Origin: Clostridiales bacterium
GTDB taxonomy: Bacteria; Bacillota; Clostridia; Oscillospirales; Ruminococcaceae
Direction of reading: 5' to 3'
Assembly: GCA_003150405.1 (NCBI GenBank)
Contig: QAMM01000006.1
Coordinates: forward strand, 70,172-134,171
DNA: 64,000 nt
Made by a program: the position numbers and the translations under genes. Below the pieces are notes generated by a model. That model did not search any database. It saw nothing but the letters and a program-made list of their open reading frames with translations, and was not told the DNA's origin. Positions 8,852 to 15,317 of this stretch are shown here, one piece after another. Every line of letters starts with the position of its first letter. Position 1 is the stretch's first letter.

Positions 8852-9760
8852 CTAGCCCAGCCGAATCATTTCATCAATGGCGTGTTTTGCCTTCAGCCGC
8901 AGCTCTTCCTCCAGCTCAATAACCCGTCCTCCGGCGCCTGTCAGCGCTTTTTTTACATCCAGCAGGGTGGTGATACGCATATCCGGGCACATCAGGTTTT
9001 TAGTGAGCAAATAGTAGTTCATCTCCGGCCGCTTGATGGAAAGATAGTCGCAGATGCTCTTTTCAGTCCCAATGATGCACGGCTCATCGTGCTCCAGCGC
9101 ATATTGGATAATCGCCGCCGTCGATCCAATTACGTCGGCGTGCCGGAGTACCTCTGCCGGCAGCTCAGGATGCATCAGCACCTTTGCCTCCGGATGTGCC
9201 TGAATCGCTTTCAGACATTCCTCCTCGGTGATTTTCCCGTGTACCGGGCACATGCCGTCCCACAGGATAATGTTCTTTTCCGGCAGCATTTTTTTGACAT
9301 ATCCGCCCAAATTCTGATCTGGAATAAATAAAATATCTTTCTGCGGCAGCTTCTTTACAATTTCCAACGCGCTGGACGAGGTCACGCAAACATCCGCCAC
9401 CGCCTTCAGTTCGGTGGTCGTGTTGACATAAGCTACAACCGCATGATCCGGGTGTTCTTTCCGGTAGGCAAGCACCCGCTCCGGCGAAATCTGCTCCGCC
9501 ATCGGGCAGGTTGCGTCCGGGCTTGCCAGTACCACCTTTTTTTCCGGCGAGAGGATTTTTACCGTGTCCGCCATAAAGCCGACGCCGCACATGACAACGG
9601 TCGGCTGGCTGAGCTTGGTTGCCGCCACACTCAGTGCAAAGGAATCCCCCGTCACATCCGCGATTTCAAGAATTTCCGGTGCCTGGTAGCTGTGCGCCAC
9701 AATGGCAGCGTCTGTCTCCCGTTTCAGGGTCAGTATTTCCTGCTGTAAATCAGAAAGCAT
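8852..9760 (-). CDS. nadA: Quinolinate synthase NadA
   Basis: Condenses iminoaspartate with dihydroxyacetone phosphate to quinolinate in de novo NAD synthesis, using a 4Fe-4S cluster. The 302 residues show the expected features: AHSYQAPEIL, VMCGVGFMADT (Cys58), WDGMCPVH (Cys171) and NLMCPDM (Cys258), the three likely cluster ligands. nadB and nadC are not next to it in this window, which is unusual because they often form one operon. The ATG at 9760 is preceded by GAGGAGATAGACAAT. A NAD salvage cluster lies 35 kb away. Confidence 0.96.
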   Translation of the reverse strand: MLSDLQQEILTLKRETDAAIVAHSYQAPEILEIADVTGDSFALSVAATKLSQPTVVMCGVGFMADTVKILSPEKKVVLASPDATCPMAEQISPERVLAYRKEHPDHAVVAYVNTTTELKAVADVCVTSSSALEIVKKLPQKDILFIPDQNLGGYVKKMLPEKNIILWDGMCPVHGKITEEECLKAIQAHPEAKVLMHPELPAEVLRHADVIGSTAAIIQYALEHDEPCIIGTEKSICDYLSIKRPEMNYYLLTKNLMCPDMRITTLLDVKKALTGAGGRVIELEEELRLKAKHAIDEMIRLG

Positions 9761-9840
9761 ATTGTCTATCTCCTCGTTTGATTGATCCGCTCCATCCCCA
9801 GGAGCGTAAATTCATATAGAATCCATAGGAAATCATTTTT

Positions 9841-9868
9841 ATCATAACATGTTTCACGCAAAAGTCAA
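9841..9868 (-). promoter_or_regulatory. Promoter of nadA
   Basis: On the minus strand TTGACT (9863-9868), 16-base spacer, TATGAT (9841-9846), about 80 bases before the nadA ATG. Confidence 0.65.
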
Positions 9869-10024
9869 GCCGGAGCCTCCTTTTTTAAGGGCGGTGTCAC
9901 TGCATTTTTGACACGGTCCGGCAAAATTCGCCGGATTTTGCAGCTTGGATGGGTAAAACCGGGGAAACTCGTCCATTTCTTATATATTTTACCACCGATT
10001 AATGTTTACTTCACATTTATTGGG

Positions 10025-10217
10025 TATACTAAAATCACAGCAAAAGGCGAAGGTTCTCCAAGCTGTAACCTGCTTTTCTTGATTGATTTTGAGGACTATC
10101 ACACCAAAAAATCAATGGCGCAGTACGCCGTCCGGCTTTGATTTTTCCAAAATCGGCCGGCGCGTTTTCTTTTATAAATCAATTTTTCAGCCCCGGTTTT
10201 TCCGGGGCTGTTTTTTG
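10025..10217 (+). ncRNA. Candidate structured untranslated RNA
   Basis: A TATACT box at 10025-10030 is followed by four consecutive hairpins and a terminator, with no convincing ORF. Hairpin 1 pairs AAAAG (10042) with CTTTT (10073) and AGGTT (10051) with AACCT (10067). Hairpin 2 is a perfect nine-pair stem 10082-10090/10108-10116. Hairpin 3 is GGCG/CGCC at 10117-10129. Hairpin 4 nests GATTTT/AAAATC inside CCGGC/GCCGG at 10132-10160. It then ends in CAGCCCCGG/CCGGGGCTG plus TTTTTT. It could be a small RNA or a cis-regulator that reads toward the next gene. I cannot assign it to a named RNA family. Confidence 0.5.
10188..10216 (+). terminator. Terminator of the candidate RNA
   Basis: Perfect nine-pair stem CAGCCCCGG/CCGGGGCTG with a five-base T loop, followed by TTTTTT. 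Confidence 0.85.
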
Positions 10218-10310
10218 TCCGAATTTCAAACAGCGCCGATATAGTTGTGATGTTTATTCATAAATAATTCACAAAAAATTATAAATTGTGCTGAATTGCA
10301 TAAAAACCAC

Positions 10311-10339
10311 TTGAATATATTGAAAAATATAGGTATATT
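10311..10339 (+). promoter_or_regulatory. Promoter of A1
   Basis: TTGAAT, 17-base spacer, TATATT. The same -35/17/-10 geometry stands before each of the four A copies in this window. Confidence 0.65.
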
Positions 10340-10369
10340 GAACTTAACAAAATTTATTCTATCAGACAG

Positions 10370-10538
10370 GTGAGTCCAATGCACGGTTTCATCTCGGTCG
10401 GCCTTTCAAGTGTATGTAAAGGAGCAAAATGATGAAAAAGCTTCGGATACATAAACGGCTCACTGCTTTAACCGCTTCCTTGGTTTTACTATTTAGCTGC
10501 GTCGGCTTTTCAGCTTCGGCGGAACAATCCAACTTGAC
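10370..10538 (+). repeat. 169-base direct repeat, copy 1 (leader plus signal-peptide region of A1)
   Basis: Starts GTGAGTCCAATGCACGG and runs through the signal peptide of A1 to the codons for NLT. Nearly identical to 14675-14843 in front of A2, with only scattered substitutions. Identity falls sharply afterwards, so this segment was copied or converted recently, or is under special constraint. Confidence 0.85.
10379..10432 (+). CDS. Leader peptide coupled to A1
   Basis: ATG at 10379 encodes MHGFISVGLSSVCKGAK (17 residues) after AGGTGAG. Its TGA (10430-10432) overlaps the tandem ATGs of A1. The same reading frame, with one extra Arg codon, ends as ATGA on the A2 start at 14740. Conservation of the frame and the stop/start overlap in both copies suggests translational coupling, though both copies share recent ancestry. 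Not recognised as a known peptide. Confidence 0.45.
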   Translation: MHGFISVGLSSVCKGAK

Positions 10539-11508
10539 GCCGGACGAGCAATACATTGCCATGATGGACGCAATCGACTGGGGCGAATATGAAAACCACA
10601 TTATTAATGTACAGCGTGCACAAATTCCGGATTATTTATTAAACCAAATGACGACGGAGCAACTTGTAAATGCGGTATTGCATTACCCCTATCTTATTGA
10701 CATGATGTGCTTTGATAAATACTCAGATGGATTTCAGACGGTTGCCACCAACTTTAACGGCCTTGCAGAGCTGATTTCTCGTGAGGACGGGGCACAAGAA
10801 CTTTTAGAACGAATGCAGGAAACGTCGGTGCAAACACAAGCGAGGGCTGTTAATCGTGATGCCTTAATACAGGAGATGTATCTTGATACGTTATTAGCTC
10901 AACCAGAATTCCTAAATCAATTTTCAGAAAAGGAAATAACAATGGCAGCTGATTTTATAAATAATAAAGTGGAGGCGCGTTTGCAACAACCTCAAATATA
11001 TAGCACGGGCGATGCTTATCATTTTTATGGGGTGGTAAATGAGCAAATCGAAACCTATTCCACATGGACGACCGTTAAAACTCCTGCAGGAAGCGATGTG
11101 CGTGTTATAGCATGGACTTCAGATGATGTTGATATGTCTGCAGAATTAAAACTTGCTTATCGTGATGAGATATTAAAATCTTATCCAACGGCGAGTATAA
11201 TGGGTAGTGCAACAAATAAATATAATTGCCATTCCTATGCTTGGTACAAACAATCGACAAGTAATACCTATAATATGCCAGATCCATATCATTATATGAA
11301 TGATGGAAGTTATTACAAAATATCGGCTTTGCAGTTAAACGCACGGATTTATTATAAAAATGGACCAGACGGTCCACATTCAGGGGTTTGTTATACTAAA
11401 TCTCGTGTATATTCAAAATGGGGATTTAAGTGTTTTGTATTACATAAATGGATGAATTGTCCATATTATAATGCGGCTACCGCAGTAAGTTACTGGAAAT
11501 TATCATAA
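10432..11508 (+). CDS. A1: secreted cysteine-peptidase-like protein with NCHSYAW motif (intact)
   Basis: A 358-residue exported protein. Signal peptide residues 1-30 (cationic start, hydrophobic core, cleavage after SASA). A mostly helical region follows to about 200, with repeated LxxQP/LLNQM-type helices. The C-terminal domain contains YNCHSYAWY (Cys266), GPHSGV (His316) and YSKWG (Trp330), then a final CPYY. A Cys in an NC-H/x-YAW setting followed by a His is the layout of NlpC/P60-like and other papain-fold hydrolases, so peptidase or amidase activity is inferred. Two ATGs overlap the leader stop; 10432 keeps the ribosome-site spacing of A2. B1 follows after 54 bases. I do not recognise a named family. 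Confidence 0.8.
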   Translation: MKKLRIHKRLTALTASLVLLFSCVGFSASAEQSNLTPDEQYIAMMDAIDWGEYENHIINVQRAQIPDYLLNQMTTEQLVNAVLHYPYLIDMMCFDKYSDGFQTVATNFNGLAELISREDGAQELLERMQETSVQTQARAVNRDALIQEMYLDTLLAQPEFLNQFSEKEITMAADFINNKVEARLQQPQIYSTGDAYHFYGVVNEQIETYSTWTTVKTPAGSDVRVIAWTSDDVDMSAELKLAYRDEILKSYPTASIMGSATNKYNCHSYAWYKQSTSNTYNMPDPYHYMNDGSYYKISALQLNARIYYKNGPDGPHSGVCYTKSRVYSKWGFKCFVLHKWMNCPYYNAATAVSYWKLS

Positions 11509-11562
11509 ACTTTAAATTTTTTGCTGGCCGTGTTGTTAAACTAAGTCATCAAAGGAGTTATC

Positions 11563-12360
11563 ATGCAAAGCAAGAAAGTAAAACTGGCGTTTGCAGGAAT
11601 GCTCATTCTGGCAATTTCCAGTATTTCTGCCTGTTCTGCACCTGCCTCAGAACCCCAGGACCCCGCTCTCAGTTCAGAACTCAGCAACTCAAACGACATA
11701 TCAAAGGAAAGCACATTTAATCCCAATGAATATGTAAGCGGATTGGAGTCAGAGGTAAAAACAGTGTCTCCGGAACGACTGGTTGAGTATTATGAAAGCC
11801 AGCTTGACCCGGAAATCCCTAAAATTACCGTCATGGCAACAATAACCGAGGGAGACAGCAAAACGACCTGTCCGCTTCCATATGACGCCTCTATTCGTAC
11901 CAGTGATGAAAAAACGGAAATGGACAGGGAGAAAACCTGGTTTTTAAACCTGATGAACAATTTCTGGTCGTTGCCTAAACTGCATGATGGACTTCAAAAT
12001 CTGTCCGTACCTTCTCAAATTACAATAACTTTCAGCGAACCACCGGTGGGTGAAATTGCAATTACCGATTATGTTATTGTAGATGACAGTGGTATCGCCA
12101 CGAAAGGAACTCCAACACTTTCACACAGTTATGACCGAACTCAGATCTTTTCGCCTGCCGGAAATACCCTTTCCTTTGATTTATGGGTATATGACGGCGT
12201 TGATTTGATGAGTGTCCAGCCTCCTTTGCGCGGTATGCTGGTACGCTGTACCATCGACGAAAAAGAGGTAGAATATTATATCCTGTTTCAAACCAGCTAT
12301 TTTTTGGGTATGTTTCCGTTCGATTCAGACTTCTCCCACCTCACCCCGCTGGAGCCTTAA
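11563..12360 (+). CDS. B1: partner lipoprotein of the A/B system
   Basis: A 265-residue lipoprotein: signal ending SISAC (Cys24), a Ser/Pro/Glu-rich linker, then the B core beginning LVEYYESQLDPEIPKIT. Other shared marks are CPLPYDA, NLMNNFWSLP, LSFDLWVYDG, PPLRGMLVRC, VEYYILFQ and the C-terminus FSHLTPLEP. Anchored outside the membrane. Lies 54 bases after A1 with its own AAAGGAG site, so probably co-transcribed. No catalytic motif is evident. The beta-rich look suggests a binding domain; a role as inhibitor or immunity partner of A is inference. Confidence 0.75.
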   Translation: MQSKKVKLAFAGMLILAISSISACSAPASEPQDPALSSELSNSNDISKESTFNPNEYVSGLESEVKTVSPERLVEYYESQLDPEIPKITVMATITEGDSKTTCPLPYDASIRTSDEKTEMDREKTWFLNLMNNFWSLPKLHDGLQNLSVPSQITITFSEPPVGEIAITDYVIVDDSGIATKGTPTLSHSYDRTQIFSPAGNTLSFDLWVYDGVDLMSVQPPLRGMLVRCTIDEKEVEYYILFQTSYFLGMFPFDSDFSHLTPLEP

Positions 12361-12416
12361 CGGTTTTAAGCTGTGAACATTATTTGTTTTACAGTTTAAA
12401 TGTGTATTATTTCTGT

Positions 12417-12446
12417 CCCCCGGAATACTATTCCGGGGGATTTTTC
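12417..12446 (+). terminator. Terminator after B1
   Basis: CCCCCGGAA/TTCCGGGGG with a five-base loop, followed by ATTTTTC. It closes the A1-B1 unit before B2. Confidence 0.85.
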
Positions 12447-12566
12447 TCCTTAAAATTTGGGGTAATTTTTATTTTAACTGCACAAATATTCCCTACACTC
12501 TTTGGCCATTCTTCCATTGACTGCCAAACAATTTACATCTATAGTGATGGTAGGAGGCGGTAACAA

Positions 12567-13361
12567 ATGAAAGGGCACAAGACAATTGTCAAAAAACAAT
12601 ACGTGCTGCTACTGCTGTTCATTGCGGTACTCTGCATTTCCGCCTGTTCTGCACCTGCTTCAGAACCCAGCAGCTCAAACAACGTATCGGAGGGGAGTAC
12701 ATTAAACCTCAATGAATATGTGAGCGAATTGGAACCAGAGGTAAAAACAGTGTCACTGGAGCGCCTTGTTGAGTATTATGACAGTCAGCTTGACCCGGAA
12801 ATTCCCAAGATTACGGTGTCCGCTCGTATTTTTGGTGAAGGTTATGCTGTCGACTGCAACCTCCCGTATGATGCAATCCTCATTACAAACAACCAAAAAT
12901 CTGAAATGGACAAAAACAGAACCTGGTTTGTAAATTTGATGAACAACTTCTGGTCACTCCCCAGAATTCAGGATGGAATGCACCAAATGTCTGTTCCAGC
13001 GCATTTTACAATTACATTTACAGAGTTGCCCGCAGATAATATTTTAGTTGTAGATTATATTATACAAAATGAAAACGGCATTCCAGATCCACATGTAATT
13101 GATGGAAAACCGGGCTTAAGCAAACAAAATTTAAAAGAGCATTCACGAACATTTATGTTGCAGGAGAATCAAATCTCTTTTGATTTGTGGCCCTATGCAG
13201 GGGTGGAATATTTCAGTACTCTCCCAAATTTAAGAGGATTGCAGTTGCAATGCAACTATAGTGGAACACTCGTCGATTACTACATCTTGTTTCAAACGGA
13301 TTATGGTGCCGGTTTTCCCCCTGATACCAATTTCTCTCACCTCACCCCATTGGAAGAATAA
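12567..13361 (+). CDS. B2: partner lipoprotein of the A/B system
   Basis: A 264-residue paralogue of B1 with lipobox CISAC (Cys27) and the same SAPASEPS linker start. The core is LVEYYDSQLDPEIPKIT, NLPYDA, NLMNNFWSLP, ISFDLWPYAG, LVDYYILFQ, ending FSHLTPLEE. Linker and signal resemble B1 more than other B proteins, pointing to a local tandem duplication. It follows the B1 terminator and has its own TAGGAGGCGG site nine bases before ATG. Function unknown; extracytoplasmic. Confidence 0.75.
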   Translation: MKGHKTIVKKQYVLLLLFIAVLCISACSAPASEPSSSNNVSEGSTLNLNEYVSELEPEVKTVSLERLVEYYDSQLDPEIPKITVSARIFGEGYAVDCNLPYDAILITNNQKSEMDKNRTWFVNLMNNFWSLPRIQDGMHQMSVPAHFTITFTELPADNILVVDYIIQNENGIPDPHVIDGKPGLSKQNLKEHSRTFMLQENQISFDLWPYAGVEYFSTLPNLRGLQLQCNYSGTLVDYYILFQTDYGAGFPPDTNFSHLTPLEE

Positions 13362-13450
13362 AAAACCTGGCTGCGGTACTTACTGTCCCGCAGCCAGATT
13401 CTGCTTTATCCTGAGGAAACGTGTGGCTAATACAACCTGTAAGACATGTC
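13330..13450 (+). repeat. Duplicated B 3' end and terminator, copy 1
   Basis: The last B2 codons, the terminator and about 60 bases beyond (to the ACCTGTAAGA stretch) closely match 14452-14570 after B3. This shows segmental duplication inside the locus. Confidence 0.75.
13367..13405 (+). terminator. Terminator after B2 (duplicated element)
   Basis: CTGGCTGCGG/CCGCAGCCAG, weak T-rich tail. The same hairpin with almost the same flanks recurs after B3. Confidence 0.6.
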
Positions 13451-13700
13451 AAAAGCACACTGTTTCTAAAAATATGGTGGAATTACACACGAATTTAGTT
13501 GAATATCACAAAAAATACTGTTATTATTATGACAAAGAAAACATCGTCAAACCGCGTAATCCGGAAATTTATGGCGGTTCGGCTTCTCTGAACAAACAAA
13601 TCAAAGTATGTTCATTCCGCTCTTATGTAACTGGGAAGTCCATCCCGCTATGCCATTTCCAAGAAGAGAAATGGTTTCTTAATGAAATATGCCGTGGGCT
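13420..13700 (+). pseudogene. Fossil of an A gene
   Basis: Bases 13555-13577 (CGTAATCCGGAAATTTATGG and three more) match A4 at about 40404-40426 with one difference and encode RNPEIYGGS, as in A4 (RNPETYGGS) and A3 (KNPEVYGGN). The surrounding 280 bases are not a full A gene. This is the residue of an A copy that would have stood before B3. Confidence 0.55.
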
Positions 13701-13774
13701 ATTCTTCGTAGTAGAATTCTGCGGTGGACATCCGTCGCAGGATTCGTCTTTATGAGAGACGGGAGAGAATTTCC

Positions 13775-14482
13775 ATGAAAATCAACTCCAAAAATTTTAT
13801 CGCCCCCGCTATTGTATTGGCTGTCGTTCTTGCCATAGCAGTTTCATACTGGATTTATAAGCCAAAAGACTTAACCATTCCACTGCCAAAGCTGGTGGAA
13901 TACTATGAAGGAAAACTCGACCCGGAAATCCCCCGCATTACCGTTACAGCGGAACACGACGGAAAATCTTATGTACTGCCTTATGACGCGGCGTTTACAA
14001 CCGGGGAGCTTTTGCCGAAAGAGGAGACAAACCGCACTTGGTTTGCAGGTCTCATGGACAACTTTTGGTCACTGCCGGAGCTGGGGGGTGAAAACTACAC
14101 AGTACAGGGTGTTTCCCCAGCGCTGTTTACAATAACCTTTGACAAAGTGCCGGATGGTGAAGTAACAGCTTTCGACTATTCTATTTACAGTGAGTACGGT
14201 TATACGTGGACCTACTATGAAGAAGGAAAGCAAGCTCGAAATGAGAGAAATTTAAAAGAGCATGCCAGGGTATTTGCCCCGCAAAACAATGAAATCTTTT
14301 TTCTGCCATGGACGCCGGACAGTCGAAGGGCCTCAAGCAACCCTCCGCCGCTTCTGGGATTGCGCATAGTTTGCAGCTACGACGGACAGCCGGTAGAATA
14401 CTATATTCTATACAAAAATATCATGGGTTTTGGATTTTCGGAGGATACCAATTTCTCCCATCTCACTCCATTGGAAGAATAA
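13775..14482 (+). CDS. B3: membrane-anchored B-family protein
   Basis: A 235-residue B protein whose N-terminus is a single hydrophobic helix (residues 8-27) without a lipobox, so it is a signal-anchored extracytoplasmic protein. Core marks: LVEYYEGKLDPEIPRIT, VLPYDA, LMDNFWSLPEL, FTITFDKVPDGEV, PPPLLGLRIVC, VEYYILYK, ending NFSHLTPLEE. The ATG at 13775 follows GGGAGAG; an in-frame ATG 51 bases upstream lacks a ribosome site. It follows an A fossil rather than a living A gene. Confidence 0.72.
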   Translation: MKINSKNFIAPAIVLAVVLAIAVSYWIYKPKDLTIPLPKLVEYYEGKLDPEIPRITVTAEHDGKSYVLPYDAAFTTGELLPKEETNRTWFAGLMDNFWSLPELGGENYTVQGVSPALFTITFDKVPDGEVTAFDYSIYSEYGYTWTYYEEGKQARNERNLKEHARVFAPQNNEIFFLPWTPDSRRASSNPPPLLGLRIVCSYDGQPVEYYILYKNIMGFGFSEDTNFSHLTPLEE

Positions 14483-14570
14483 AAAATCTGGCTGCGGGAC
14501 TTACTGTCCCGCAGCCAGATTTTGCTTTATCCCGAGGAAACGAGTGACTAATACAACTTGTAAGATGAAT
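14452..14570 (+). repeat. Duplicated B 3' end and terminator, copy 2
   Basis: Counterpart of 13330-13450: the same end of a B gene, hairpin and downstream flank. Confidence 0.75.
14487..14523 (+). terminator. Terminator after B3
   Basis: Thirteen-pair perfect stem TCTGGCTGCGGGA/TCCCGCAGCCAGA with a seven-base loop, then TTTT. Confidence 0.75.
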
Positions 14571-14616
14571 TAAAAATGCCTTGTTGTAACATATAATAAA
14601 ATTTTCCTAAAATAAG

Positions 14617-14645
14617 TTGAATATTTTTGAAGATACTGGTATGAT
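14617..14645 (+). promoter_or_regulatory. Promoter of A2
   Basis: TTGAAT, 17-base spacer, TATGAT. Confidence 0.65.
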
Positions 14646-14674
14646 TGAATTGAAATATATCTTGTTATACAGTA

Positions 14675-14843
14675 GTGAGTCCAATGCACGGTTTCATCTC
14701 GGTCGGCCTTTCAAGTGTATGTAAAGGAGCAAAAAGATGAAAAAACTTCGAATACACAAACGGCTCACGGCTTTAACCGCTTCCTTGGTTTTACTATTTA
14801 GCTGCGTCGGCTTTTCAGCTTCGGCGGAACAATCCAACTTGAC
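14675..14843 (+). repeat. 169-base direct repeat, copy 2 (leader plus signal-peptide region of A2)
   Basis: Near-identical to 10370-10538. It includes the coupled leader peptide frame and the A signal peptide. Confidence 0.85.
14684..14740 (+). CDS. Leader peptide coupled to A2
   Basis: Encodes the same 17 residues as the A1 leader plus a final Arg. The TGA overlaps the A2 ATG as ATGA. The region just before this ATG (TAGTGAG) is a weaker ribosome site than in the A1 copy. Confidence 0.42.
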   Translation: MHGFISVGLSSVCKGAKR

Positions 14844-15285
14844 CCCCGCAGAGCAATATGCAGCGTACATTGATTCACTGGACTGGCCGAGTTATAACGG
14901 TCATGTTGGCATGGTTGAAGCGGCGCAAATCCCTGAATCCATCTTAAACCAAATGAGTACCGAGGATCTTGTTGACGCATTTTTGGTTTATCCTTTGCGG
15001 GTTGATCTAATCGCCTGGGATACTTATGAACTTGGATTCCAAATGGTACGGAGACAGTTTAATGGTCTTGATACTTTATCGAACTGCCCGGATGGTACAA
15101 TAAAAATTTTGAAAAAAATGCAGTCGATTTCGTCCGCAACAAGCGTAAATGATGTAAATAGTGATCAATCCATGGATTTGTTTTTTCTCGAAATATTGCT
15201 GGTACAACCGGAATTTATGAGCCAGTTTTCCAAATTGTTGAATAGTGTAATCCAGCAGAGTAGCGTTGCGCTGAAATCGAAATAA
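14737..15285 (+). CDS. A2: truncated A protein lacking the catalytic domain
   Basis: 182 residues: the signal peptide of A1 almost unchanged, then the helical region (AEQYAAYIDSLDWPSYNGH, IPESILNQMSTEDLV, LVQPEFMSQFSK), ending where other A proteins continue toward the NCHSYAW domain. No Cys-His domain remains. Ribosome site AAAGGAG seven bases before ATG is intact, so an exported N-terminal fragment may still be made. It is either a decaying copy or a catalytically dead decoy. No B gene follows before the terminator. Confidence 0.65.
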   Translation: MKKLRIHKRLTALTASLVLLFSCVGFSASAEQSNLTPAEQYAAYIDSLDWPSYNGHVGMVEAAQIPESILNQMSTEDLVDAFLVYPLRVDLIAWDTYELGFQMVRRQFNGLDTLSNCPDGTIKILKKMQSISSATSVNDVNSDQSMDLFFLEILLVQPEFMSQFSKLLNSVIQQSSVALKSK

Positions 15286-15286
15286 A

Positions 15287-15317
15287 CAAAACGCCCCCGT
15301 TCACGGGGGCGTTTTGT
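15287..15317. terminator. Bidirectional terminator between A2 and typA
   Basis: ACGCCCCCG/CGGGGGCGT with a TTCA loop, flanked by AAACAAA and TTTTG. Confidence 0.85.

Noticed and set aside
9908..10141. 77-codon ORF before the A/B locus
   Set aside because: No ribosome site, and the second half is the hairpin series of the RNA candidate.
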